52,501 bases of DNA, from positions 1 through 52,501 of the forward strand of contig CAIUPH010000110.1 of NCBI GenBank assembly GCA_903901015.1, in the 5' to 3' direction. The stretch comes from Candidatus Bathyarchaeota archaeon (lineage in GTDB: Archaea; Thermoproteota; Bathyarchaeia; Bathyarchaeales; Bathycorpusculaceae). This document shows, piece by piece, positions 25,632 through 34,209 of the stretch (the first letter of the stretch is position 1; each line of letters begins with the position of its first letter). Under the pieces are notes generated by a model, which was given only the letters and a program-made list of their open reading frames with translations, was not told where the DNA came from and ran no database searches. Position numbers and translations under genes: made by a program.

Positions 25632-26324
25632 TTGAAAGCTGCTGTTTACCGTGGAGCCCACAAAATCAAAATCGAAAAAGTCCCCGAACCCGAAGTTAAA
25701 GGCAGAAGGGTGCTGGCGAAGTTTCGTGGGGGCAGCATCTGCGGAACCGACATGCACTTCTATAGGGGTGAATGGGCACTGAAGAAAGGCAGAATCCTTG
25801 GGCACGACGCCTGCGGAGTAAGAGAAGACACTGTCGTACGAGCCGTGATGGTTCCAATCACGAATTGCGGTCACTGCTACTTCTGCCTTCGAGGCATACC
25901 ATCCCAGTGTACTAAAGCCAAGCATTACGGGTTAACAAGTGACGGATTCTTCGCTGAATCCAAAGCAATGCTTCCCCGAAGCCTCATCCACCTCCCCGAC
26001 AACGTAGCCGATAAGGAAGCCGCGATTGTGGAGGAACAGTAAAGACGGTGGAGCAGACGCCGTTTTTAGTGCGTAAAGCAGGCAAAGCTGCGTTAGTTGG
26101 GGAGTCGGAGGGTTACTTGAATTTGGGTGAAGCTGATGAAGCCCAGTTTTCACGAGTTACCTCTCGCCCATCGAGTACCCAGCGGCGGTTGAGTTGATTG
26201 CGCGAAAATCGTCGATTTGAAAGGGCTGATAACGCACAGGTTTAAGCTTGAAGAATTCGAAAAGGCATTGCAAACAATAGAGGAACCAGCGGAGAAAGCC
26301 CTGAAAGTAATAGTTACTAATTGA
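25632..26324 (+). pseudogene. Zinc alcohol dehydrogenase-like gene with internal deletion
   Basis: The N-terminal catalytic half of a medium-chain dehydrogenase is readable from TTG 25632: LKAAVYRGAHKIKIEKVPEP, then SICGTDMHFYRGE, GHDACG and the zinc-lobe cysteines CGHCYFCLRG...C. It stops at 26042. Downstream frames still hold pieces of the C-terminal half: GGADAVFSA, then LPSIEYPAAVELIARKSS and finally LITHRFKLEEFEKALQTIEE to a stop at 26324. Most of the coenzyme-binding Rossmann domain is gone. The total is about 230 codons against 340-350 normally, so this is a pseudogene with a deletion and at least two frame changes. Confidence 0.75.
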
Positions 26325-26392
26325 GCGCTACGCAACTGTATATCATAGCGTATATCGAACTGTATAAACAAGAGACCTACCTGCCCTCACCC

Positions 26393-26406
26393 TTGCGGTA
26401 CCGCAA
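26393..26406 (+). promoter_or_regulatory. Perfect 14-bp palindrome before the HAD gene
   Basis: TTGCGGTACCGCAA is a perfect palindrome between the dehydrogenase pseudogene and the HAD hydrolase, about 60 bases before the start. Just upstream, AACTGTATA occurs twice (near 26334 and 26358). Either could serve as an operator for the HAD gene, or the palindrome may be a small hairpin. No protein is linked to it. Confidence 0.3.
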
Positions 26407-26467
26407 TGTATATTTCCGTTAGACCAGTGTTAACTCCAAACTCAACTGACAGACGGAGCCGACAGTT

Positions 26468-27151
26468 TTGGCTATAGAAGCAGTAATATTCGATTTAGAC
26501 GGAACCCTCGCCAACTTTAACCTTGACTACAAAGCCATGCGTTCCGAAGTCAGGACTTACTTGATGAGCATACATGTTCCAGTGTCCGTTCTCGACGTCA
26601 ACGAAAGCATCTTTGAAATGCTAAAGAAAGCTGAAATTTTCGTTAAGAACAGCAGCAAATCCGCTGAGGCTTTCGAGCAAGTTCGCGCCCATGCATTGTC
26701 CATTGCTGAACGGTATGAAATGGAAGCTGCCACAACCACCAGTTTAGTCACAGGAGCGGTTGAAACCCTCAAGGAACTGCAGAAAAAGAAGCTGAAAATT
26801 GGTTTATGCACCACCAGCAGCGAAAAAGCCGCAAACTACATTCTACAGCGTTTCAAAATCGATGGATTCTTCAAAGTTGTTGTTTCACGCAACAAAGTCA
26901 AGTATGTTAAGCCGCATACAGAACAGTTTGAGTTAGCCCTCAAAACCTTGGGTGTTCACGCTAAATCCGCCTTGATGGTCGGGGACAGCGTCGTTGACAT
27001 GCAGAGCGCGAAGGAACTTAAAATCATCGCAGTCGGGTTTCCCTCGGGCTTGTACACGAAAGAGCAGTTGATGAGCAACGGCGCAAACTACATAGTCACC
27101 GCGCTCAGTGATTTGCCTGTTCTAATAAAAGAAATAAACAAGGAAGATTAA
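26468..27151 (+). CDS. HAD-superfamily hydrolase, phosphoglycolate phosphatase-like
   Basis: A 227-residue phosphatase. Motif I is IFDLDGTL at residues 7-14 (nucleophile first Asp), motif II is LCTTSSE (Thr/Ser near residue 117), motif III uses Lys in VKPHTEQF, and motif IV is MVGDSVVDMQSA. A helical cap of about 60 residues lies between motifs I and II. The substrate is unclear; phosphoglycolate or another small phosphate is likely. The TTG start is supported by GGAG 9 bases upstream. It ends tail to tail with the helicase gene, sharing four bases (TTAA). Confidence 0.85.
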   Translation: MAIEAVIFDLDGTLANFNLDYKAMRSEVRTYLMSIHVPVSVLDVNESIFEMLKKAEIFVKNSSKSAEAFEQVRAHALSIAERYEMEAATTTSLVTGAVETLKELQKKKLKIGLCTTSSEKAANYILQRFKIDGFFKVVVSRNKVKYVKPHTEQFELALKTLGVHAKSALMVGDSVVDMQSAKELKIIAVGFPSGLYTKEQLMSNGANYIVTALSDLPVLIKEINKED

Positions 27152-30100
27152 GCGGCGGTTACTACGCCGTCTTCTCTGCGGACGAGTTTTCGCTCCCGCA
27201 CCAACCGCTTGAGCACTTCAAAAAACACCGCTTTTGCTTCTTCGCCGGAATGGTTTAATCCGAAGACTTTGGCGGTTTCAGCAATCAACGAATCCTCACT
27301 TATCCCCAAAGCATACTGCGCCACCAAGGTCATGGCGGCTTCGACTTCTTCGGGCGCGATGTATTCGGCTTTGCGTTTGGATTCTGGGATACCCTGCATT
27401 GGAACGCGGATGGGTGTTTCTTTGAGCCCCATTGGCCACAGGAAACTGCCCTTGATTGTGACTTTCTGTTCGCGGATAAGGTTGTTGAGTCCATCTTTCG
27501 CTGCGTGCTGAATTTTCGGGTTCACCTGTTTTATGCCCCATGAAGCCGCCAACCGTTCACAGGCATAGTCAAAGTGGACTGGACCTTCGTTCTGGATGAG
27601 TTCGGCGAGAAGTTTGGTTTGGTTTTCACGGTTTTCTGGGAAGTGAAACTCGTTTTTCACTTTGGAGTCAACGGTGGTTCTGGCAGTGACAGCTTTGATG
27701 TAGGGGTTATAGGTGGCTTTTAATGGATAGACTTTGTAGGGGACTCCGATTTTTTCGATGCCCGCATAAGTGTTTTTCTGGACACCGGTTGCTGGCGCTG
27801 CGTCTTCTTTTTGATCAATTATTGGTTTCTGGACGTCCTTGTCAATCTGGACTTTCTGCGCTTGTTCAAGCGTTTCTTTTAGGCGCCTGATTTCGCTGTC
27901 GCGCCTCGCAACCCAAGCGGGTGACCAGACACGGTGGATACGCCAGCCCAGTTGCCGCAGAACCTGCTCGCGCAATCTGTCGCGGTCGCGTGCGCTGCTG
28001 CTTGACTTGTAGGTTGCTCCGTCGCATTCGACGCCAAGCAAGAAGCTTCCCTCGTTGACGGGGTCAAGTACGCCTATGTCGATTCGGTAGCCGCTGCAGC
28101 CAACTTCGGGAACAACCTCGTAGCCCAGTTTCTTGATTTCGTTCGCTACGTCTTCGTCGAGCGCTGAATCATACGTGCCAGTCTTTTTTGAGAGTGCTTC
28201 GGGTCCATGCTCGGCGTAATCAAGGTAGGTGCGAAGTGTTTGCACTCCCAGAGCTTTGGCGTCTTTGTCGATGTCAGTTGCTTTAATCGACGTAATCAAC
28301 AAAACTTTCTCCCTTGCACGGGTAACAGCCACGTTTAAGCGGCGTTCGCCGCCGGGCTTGTTTAAGGGTCCAAAGTTCATGGTTATCTGTCCTTGCTGGT
28401 CGAAGCCGTAGCCGACGCTGAAGAAGATGACGTCGCGTTCGTCTCCCTGAACGTTCTCAAGGTTCTTCACAAAGAAACCTTCTAAACGGTCCTCTTTGAA
28501 GAACGGCTCGAAGTCGGGCTGTTCTTTGAGGCGGTTGTCGATGGCTTCTTCCACCGCGTCCATCTGGGCGATGCTAAAGGTTACGACTCCGAGGGTTTTG
28601 TGGGGGTAGGTTTTGAAGTGCTCGAACACGAGGTCTGCGATTTTCTGGGCTTCTTTGGGGTTGTCTCGTTTGTCGCCGCGGTCGTAGACGCCGTCTGGCA
28701 CGTGGACTAGTTTTACGCCTAAACTGTCGGTTTGGTTCTTTGCGGCGGGGAACGTTATCATCGTGTCGTCGTAGAAACGGTGGTTTGAAAAAGCGATTAG
28801 CGCTTCGTGTTTGCTGCGGTAGTGCCACCTAAGCGTCTTAACCGGCAACCCGATGCCCAAGCATTCGTCTAGGATGCTATCGAAGACTTCCACGTCGTCA
28901 TCGCTGAGTTCATCCCAGTCAACGTTGTCGATTAGGTTTTTCTGGAAGAACGAAGTGGGCGGCAACTGTTTGTTGTCGCCTGCAACCACGAGGGTTTTTC
29001 CACGGTAGATTGCGCCGATGGCGTCTTCGGGAACCAGTTGCGAGGCTTCGTCGAAAAGCACTAGGTCGAATTTCATGTCGGGTGGAAGGAACTGGCTCAC
29101 AGAGATGGGGCTCATCAGCAGGCACGGTTTGAGTTTAACGAGTAGATTGGGAATTTTCTGCATCAAGGTGCGGATGGGCATGAGACGCCGTTTCTTCGCG
29201 GCTTCTTTTAGCAGGATGTTGGCTTCGGAGTCAGCGGCTTGGATAAGGATGTCTTGGGGTTTTCTGCTGTTCGCCGCCTCAATAACCATGCTCGACGTCA
29301 AATGGATGAGTTCTTGGTCGAGTTTTCTGAAATCCGCGATTAACTGCTCATGGTTCTCCCAGCGGAACCTACCCAACTTCTGGTCTTCATCGTAGAGGTT
29401 GTTAATCCACTCTTGGTAAACACTCTTGCGGAAAACATCGCCCAAATCCGCTGCGGAAATGCGTTGTTCAACCAAGCGGCTAAAAAACTGGTCTAAGTTG
29501 CGGAGTGTGAAACGGTTTTTGGCGTCTTTGAAGTCAATCCAAACTTGAACGTCGTCCACACGGTCACGCAATGCTTGAATGCGTTCGCTTATGACTTTGA
29601 TTTCTAAAGTTTTCAACGGCTGGTTCAAGTACTTCATTTCTGTTTCGAAGCGTTTTTCGAAATCTGTCAGAACCTTAAGTGAAGCGTCTCTTTGCTGGGT
29701 TAACTCCGTGTTGGATGGCGCGGCGGTTGGTCCTTTGGCGGCGATGTCTGCAAAAACCTGCGGCACGGGGATGTCGATGAATGCTACTTGAACTTTTTTG
29801 CTCCATTCAAGCGTGACCACGATGTCCTGCCAGTCGGTTTCCAATTCCCTGAAGCGGCTGCCGTATTTTTCTTGAAGCTGAACTTTTTCACCTACGATTT
29901 GGGCTTCTTTCTTTCGTATGTCTTCGGCGTTCTTGACGTCTTCGAATAGTTGCTTGTAGGCTGGGGGTTCCTGCTTGCAAACCGCCAGCGTCTGATTAGT
30001 TAGTGCGAGCAGCGGGATTAGCAGTTTTTCTGTTTCGCTCGCCCATTCCGTAAGCAACGTTAGCGACGTGAGCATTATTGAGGCATCGGACTTCGGCATT

Positions 30101-32805
30101 TTTGAGGGTATAAGTGATTCCACGTCTTTGGTTTGCACTTCCCATTTGTCGACTGAATCCTGCAGCTCCAAACCCAAATTCTTAATCATGGGCGATGGAT
30201 TCGAACCGTTAGTGACTGTTTTCAGGAGCGCATCTGGAATTTGTGCTGCCCACACCAGCTTTTTAATTTCGTTCGTTAACGCTATGGCTTTTTCTGCACC
30301 CTGGAAGTCTGTTCGGGTCTTACGGTAATAGTGCCCAAGCAATGAGTGGACGGTTTCGGCGGATTCCTCAATCTTTGCATGGAGTTTCTTGACTTTACGC
30401 GAGTCGATTAGGTCCTGCTGCACAGTTTTGGGGACTTTACCGTCGTTTGTTAATCGGGCAATCTGTTTCTGGTCGTTGCGGTAGGTTGAATTGAAGATTT
30501 TCAATCCGCCCTGATAGTCTTGGCTGTATCTTTCGATGAGCCCATCCAGGTCTAACTCGTATATGCCGTCCGTATAGGTTTCATCCAGCCTGCTTTTCAA
30601 CAGGTTGTGTTCTTGGTAAAGCTGCTTTGCCTTGGCAACTGTTTCTTGAACTTGCTCAAGGTATTTAGCGTCAAACCACACAGGTTCTGGCTTGTCGTCG
30701 GCAAAACACAGTGCTGCAATTCGCGAGAGCTGTTTCAAATGCGTAACCGTTAAGTCGCCGCCGTCTAAACCGAAGAGTTGGGCGAGTGACTGGGAGGTCT
30801 CGCGCATTTTATGGGAAGCCAACTCTGTGCTTCTAACGTAAGCCAAAAGCTTCTCGCGCTTTGCAAGTAAATCGCCCTCTTCCAAGTTTACCGTTGGAAG
30901 CATCCTACTCAGAGATGAAACTGCGTGTTGCAATTCGGCTGAGCGAGTTAAAGCCAGTTCGAATAGGGATGGCTGGTAGCGTTCCATGAGGTTTGCGCGG
31001 GTGTTTTTGATCCAGATGCTGGTTTCAAGGTAGGCTTTGGCTTCGCCAAGGAGTTTGTCGAGGGCGGGGTTTGTTAGCCAGTAAGCTTCTGGTTTGGGGC
31101 TTTCAAAGAGGAGTTTGCTCACGTCAAGGAGCCACTGTATACGTGCGAAGGTCTCTGGCGGAAACACGCCCAATTTAGAGGAGAAGTCTTCGTTTTCCAG
31201 TTCTAGCCCGCTCAGGGTTTCGTTTATACCTTCGAGGGTTGTGAGGAGTTCGCTTCGGAGCTCAAGGTTGTATTTGTCCGCTCGGTAACCAACCCATGGA
31301 AAATCTGGTTCCTCGACTACCTGCCAAACCTTGCTGAGCTGCGAAACGAGTTCTTCGAGTTCACGCATCTTCTGCGGAGTCAACGTGTCCAATTCGGTTA
31401 AGCCCACGGGCACGAAGGGAACCCGCTCGAGGCTAGAGATTATGCTTAGAACTTCGTAGACGCTTCTCTGCAGGTATGGACGCTTCTCATGCAATACGGT
31501 TACGTAACCGTTTAAGGCTTCGCGGTACTCTGCCATCCGTTCAAACTCGTGCGCCGACGGCAGCTTGCACGGGATGAGGTTTTCATCTAAGCTGCGTTTA
31601 AGCTCCGCCACGACCTGCTGCTTGTTGGCTTTGCTGCTGTGCATTTCAAGACAGAAATGCGCCAAACCTACCTCGCTTAACCGTTTGTAGACGACTTCGA
31701 GGGCAGCCATCTTGTCGCTTACGAAGAGTACGCTTTTGCCGTTGGCGATGCATTCGGCAATCATGTTTGCAATGGTTTGGCTTTTGCCCGTTCCAGGAGG
31801 ACCCTTCATGACGAAGCTTTGTCCGCGCAGGGCGTATTCAATGGAGACGCGTTGGCTACTGTCGGCGTCGAGGACCTGGTAGGTTTTTGCTGGCGATTCA
31901 ATCTTGTCGACATCTTTTTCGTCGGGTAAACCACTCAGTATTAGGTTGTCTTCTTTGATGCCTGCTATTGCCCTTATGATTGGGTGTTGGGTTACGAGTG
32001 CGGCGTTGGATTCCAAATCCTTGTAAATGACCAGTTTCTGGAACGAAAACAATCCTAAATCAACCGACGACTCAGTTTTCCAACCCAATTCAGCGACCAC
32101 TGTATCGACCTGTTTGAAGTAGTCAACCAGTTTCTGTTCGTCCCACTCTTCGGGAAGCGGCGGCAACTCGATTTTGAATTCATTTTTCAGTTTAGCCTGA
32201 AATGCAGGGTTTAAGACAGCTTCATCTTCAACAGGCGGCACTGTTATGCCATAGGGCTGACGGATAGTGTCTCTCGTTAACTCTAACGGTACAAGAATTA
32301 ATGGGGATTGAACGTTTTCTTTTGTCTCTGCATCCACCCAGTTCAACATGCCGAAAGCCGCGTAGAGTATGCGTACACCGCGTTCCATATAATCGAGCAT
32401 CGAGCGGCTCTGGAGGCTTTTGAGGTTGCGTTCAAGCTCCATGCGGCTCATGTTACCGCTGACCAATTGAGTTGCTGTAGGACGTTTGGGTTCATCAGTT
32501 ACAGAGGCTTTGACTTCGGGTTTAGCCAATTTAGCTTCAACTTTGCCCGTTTTAGCCTTCCATTTACCCTTTGCTTTTGGCGCCTGAGCCATGTTGGCTT
32601 CTTCCTGGGGCTGCCAAAATTCCAATCGGTTCTTCTTTAGAACCAGTGAATCGAAGATTTTCTGTGGATCAGGCTGCGTGATGGACAGGTTTCCACGTTT
32701 TGACTTGTGGAAATAGAGCAGATTATTCTTTCTTGAAAGGTCAATTAACCTTGATTTCCAATCTTCAACACGCTTCATGGGAGAGGAAGGAACGGTTTCA
32801 GTCAT
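27148..32805 (-). CDS. DUF4011/superfamily 1 helicase/Vsr-like endonuclease protein
   Basis: An 1885-residue protein, by far the longest here. The N-terminus (about residues 8-320) is DUF4011-like: RVEDWKSRLIDLSRKNNLLY. Walker A is GPPGTGKSQTIANM (about 335). After roughly 900 helical residues come Walker B LVLFDEASQLVPE (about 1250), GDNKQLPP (about 1277), WHYRSKHEALIAFSN (about 1330), VENVQ-type GDERDVIFFS (about 1455) and AVTRAREKVLLI (about 1497): the superfamily 1 helicase set. A nuclease domain follows (about 1560-1640) with RIDIGVLDP and GVECDGATY, as in Vsr/MTES_1575 nucleases, then a DUF3320-like C-terminus. This layout is known from predicted single-gene antiviral proteins. Intact by eye, with no partner gene visible. 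Confidence 0.85.
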   Translation of the reverse strand: MTETVPSSPMKRVEDWKSRLIDLSRKNNLLYFHKSKRGNLSITQPDPQKIFDSLVLKKNRLEFWQPQEEANMAQAPKAKGKWKAKTGKVEAKLAKPEVKASVTDEPKRPTATQLVSGNMSRMELERNLKSLQSRSMLDYMERGVRILYAAFGMLNWVDAETKENVQSPLILVPLELTRDTIRQPYGITVPPVEDEAVLNPAFQAKLKNEFKIELPPLPEEWDEQKLVDYFKQVDTVVAELGWKTESSVDLGLFSFQKLVIYKDLESNAALVTQHPIIRAIAGIKEDNLILSGLPDEKDVDKIESPAKTYQVLDADSSQRVSIEYALRGQSFVMKGPPGTGKSQTIANMIAECIANGKSVLFVSDKMAALEVVYKRLSEVGLAHFCLEMHSSKANKQQVVAELKRSLDENLIPCKLPSAHEFERMAEYREALNGYVTVLHEKRPYLQRSVYEVLSIISSLERVPFVPVGLTELDTLTPQKMRELEELVSQLSKVWQVVEEPDFPWVGYRADKYNLELRSELLTTLEGINETLSGLELENEDFSSKLGVFPPETFARIQWLLDVSKLLFESPKPEAYWLTNPALDKLLGEAKAYLETSIWIKNTRANLMERYQPSLFELALTRSAELQHAVSSLSRMLPTVNLEEGDLLAKREKLLAYVRSTELASHKMRETSQSLAQLFGLDGGDLTVTHLKQLSRIAALCFADDKPEPVWFDAKYLEQVQETVAKAKQLYQEHNLLKSRLDETYTDGIYELDLDGLIERYSQDYQGGLKIFNSTYRNDQKQIARLTNDGKVPKTVQQDLIDSRKVKKLHAKIEESAETVHSLLGHYYRKTRTDFQGAEKAIALTNEIKKLVWAAQIPDALLKTVTNGSNPSPMIKNLGLELQDSVDKWEVQTKDVESLIPSKMPKSDASIMLTSLTLLTEWASETEKLLIPLLALTNQTLAVCKQEPPAYKQLFEDVKNAEDIRKKEAQIVGEKVQLQEKYGSRFRELETDWQDIVVTLEWSKKVQVAFIDIPVPQVFADIAAKGPTAAPSNTELTQQRDASLKVLTDFEKRFETEMKYLNQPLKTLEIKVISERIQALRDRVDDVQVWIDFKDAKNRFTLRNLDQFFSRLVEQRISAADLGDVFRKSVYQEWINNLYDEDQKLGRFRWENHEQLIADFRKLDQELIHLTSSMVIEAANSRKPQDILIQAADSEANILLKEAAKKRRLMPIRTLMQKIPNLLVKLKPCLLMSPISVSQFLPPDMKFDLVLFDEASQLVPEDAIGAIYRGKTLVVAGDNKQLPPTSFFQKNLIDNVDWDELSDDDVEVFDSILDECLGIGLPVKTLRWHYRSKHEALIAFSNHRFYDDTMITFPAAKNQTDSLGVKLVHVPDGVYDRGDKRDNPKEAQKIADLVFEHFKTYPHKTLGVVTFSIAQMDAVEEAIDNRLKEQPDFEPFFKEDRLEGFFVKNLENVQGDERDVIFFSVGYGFDQQGQITMNFGPLNKPGGERRLNVAVTRAREKVLLITSIKATDIDKDAKALGVQTLRTYLDYAEHGPEALSKKTGTYDSALDEDVANEIKKLGYEVVPEVGCSGYRIDIGVLDPVNEGSFLLGVECDGATYKSSSSARDRDRLREQVLRQLGWRIHRVWSPAWVARRDSEIRRLKETLEQAQKVQIDKDVQKPIIDQKEDAAPATGVQKNTYAGIEKIGVPYKVYPLKATYNPYIKAVTARTTVDSKVKNEFHFPENRENQTKLLAELIQNEGPVHFDYACERLAASWGIKQVNPKIQHAAKDGLNNLIREQKVTIKGSFLWPMGLKETPIRVPMQGIPESKRKAEYIAPEEVEAAMTLVAQYALGISEDSLIAETAKVFGLNHSGEEAKAVFFEVLKRLVRERKLVRREDGVVTAA

Positions 32806-32923
32806 TTACGGCACATCCACACAGCTACAAGTTAGCACTATTGTATGGTTGGTTCTTTAATACTTACGGTAGACCCGCGGGCACCCCTGCAATTAGTCAC
32901 TCAAGTTTTCCACGTAAAAAGAG

Positions 32924-33550
32924 TCATGTAATTCCGTTTGCACGGTTTATTGCATCCAAAATTACCCGTTTCACGTTCTCTAAGCCTATTTTTCGGGTTT
33001 CAAGAACCTTAAGCCCGATACCTGAGTCTTCGAGGTCTTTTCTGCATTTTTCCGCATCCCCACACGTATCCAAGATTACCATGCCTTTTATGCCGCTGAA
33101 CATGTTCGCAAACGTTTCCTCGTCCGCACCTTCTTTTAGCATCTGCGTCTTTGCATGACGGAAGAAACCTATCATGCCTGGACCCATAAACATGAGGTTG
33201 TGTTCGGGGTCAGCTTCGTTGAATTTTCCTTTGCCGCCCAATTGGCAATCCACACAGTTTAAAGCGTCAATCTTGACGACGCCGTATTCCTTGGCTAACT
33301 TTTTCATTTCGTAATCCTGCCCCAAACAGAGGTCGCCGTAGACCAGCACGATTTTGCCCTTGAATCTTTTCTTTGTGTGTTCTATAACTTTACGCAGATT
33401 GTTCTCTACCGCGGCGTAGTCTATGTGGAAGAATTTGCTGACATAAACCACTTCAACACCAAGGCTGCCCTCTTTGATTAACTGCTGGATTTCTTGTTTT
33501 AAGACACTGCAGGAAACCAGACAAACCTTCGGTTTTTCAGTCACAGCCAT
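32924..33550 (-). CDS. DUF1638-family protein
   Basis: A 208-residue protein of the DUF1638 type. Conserved cysteines lie in VCLVSCSVLKQEI, VYGDLCLGQDYE, ALNCVDCQLGGKGKF and DTCGDAEKC; several could hold a metal or cluster. A GPGMIGFFRH segment sits in the middle. Members occur in methanogens and other anaerobes near corrinoid or methyl-transfer genes, but their job is not established, and here no methyltransferase is next to it. A TATA-like run at about 33632-33650 could serve as its promoter. Confidence 0.75.
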   Translation of the reverse strand: MAVTEKPKVCLVSCSVLKQEIQQLIKEGSLGVEVVYVSKFFHIDYAAVENNLRKVIEHTKKRFKGKIVLVYGDLCLGQDYEMKKLAKEYGVVKIDALNCVDCQLGGKGKFNEADPEHNLMFMGPGMIGFFRHAKTQMLKEGADEETFANMFSGIKGMVILDTCGDAEKCRKDLEDSGIGLKVLETRKIGLENVKRVILDAINRANGIT

Positions 33551-33639
33551 TCAGCTTCACAGCAAACCTAACTCGCAATTTGCCAATAAGCCTTTCTCCG
33601 CGTCGCAATATGGGAAACAGCGATTTAAAATCTATAAAA

Positions 33640-33800
33640 TTTATATTAAGCAAGCAAGCCCTAACATGCTTAGGTGAGGACACCTGCAAGATGGTTGGAT
33701 CGTGTTCCCTCTCTTCCTGAAAAATTGAGGTTTTCCAATCGTCGAGTAAGGAAACTCACCTATTCTTACGTTTTGAGCAAAAATAATCTGGAGATTTTTA
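33640..33800 (+). ncRNA. Candidate structured RNA behind a strong TATA box
   Basis: A TATA box (CTATAAAATTTATAT, about 33632-33646) would start a plus-strand transcript near 33668. There, TAGGTGAG (33671-33678) pairs perfectly with CTCACCTA (33755-33762). Inside, GGTTGG (33694-33699) pairs with CCAATC (33735-33740), including one G-T pair, and CCTC pairs with GAGG. Alternative small hairpins compete with these. No protein is encoded. T-rich sequence (GATTTTTAG) follows at about 33793. It matches no RNA family I know. Confidence 0.35.
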
Positions 33801-33810
33801 GATTAAAAAG

Positions 33811-34209
33811 TTAGGGTTTAAAGCAGTACCGTTGCCACTGGGGCCACTGCTGCGTCGTGTTACATGCGCCGAAATCAAGAGTTAACTCCATTCCAATTTT
33901 AAGTTGGTCATGCGGAACTCCATTTATCATGCCGGGGATTTTCAACCCATTCTCCAACTCGACAATTCCTACTGCGTAAGGCGTGAGTGCTTGAAACTGT
34001 TGGGGTGCAACATGGATAACTGTGTAAGTGAGCAGTTTACCCTTGCCGGTAACTTGCATCCACTCGAACTGTTTAGAGAAGCAGTTGTCGCACAGTGGAC
34101 GCGGTGGAAGATGGATTTTGCCGCATTTGAGGCATTTCCCAGCCATCAACTTGCCCTGAGCTATGAACTTGTAGAATTGCTCAATCGTGAAAGGCTTAAC
34201 CGTACTCAT
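33811..34209 (-). CDS. DUF35 OB-fold protein, thiolase partner
   Basis: A 132-residue protein with an N-terminal zinc ribbon (CLKCGKIHLPPRPLCDNC, residues 22-39) and a C-terminal OB fold (VTGKGKLLTYTVIHVAPQ, then YAVGIVELENGLKIPGMI). DUF35 proteins bind CoA and bridge thiolase to HMG-CoA synthase in archaea, holding intermediates within a complex. Here it directly follows a thiolase with touching ends, which matches that arrangement, but HMG-CoA synthase is not in the window. Confidence 0.85.
   Translation of the reverse strand: MSTVKPFTIEQFYKFIAQGKLMAGKCLKCGKIHLPPRPLCDNCFSKQFEWMQVTGKGKLLTYTVIHVAPQQFQALTPYAVGIVELENGLKIPGMINGVPHDQLKIGMELTLDFGACNTTQQWPQWQRYCFKP

Noticed and set aside
30180-30210. 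GATTCGAACC, reminiscent of a tRNA T-arm
   Set aside because: It lies within the helicase coding sequence and no acceptor or anticodon stem is found around it.
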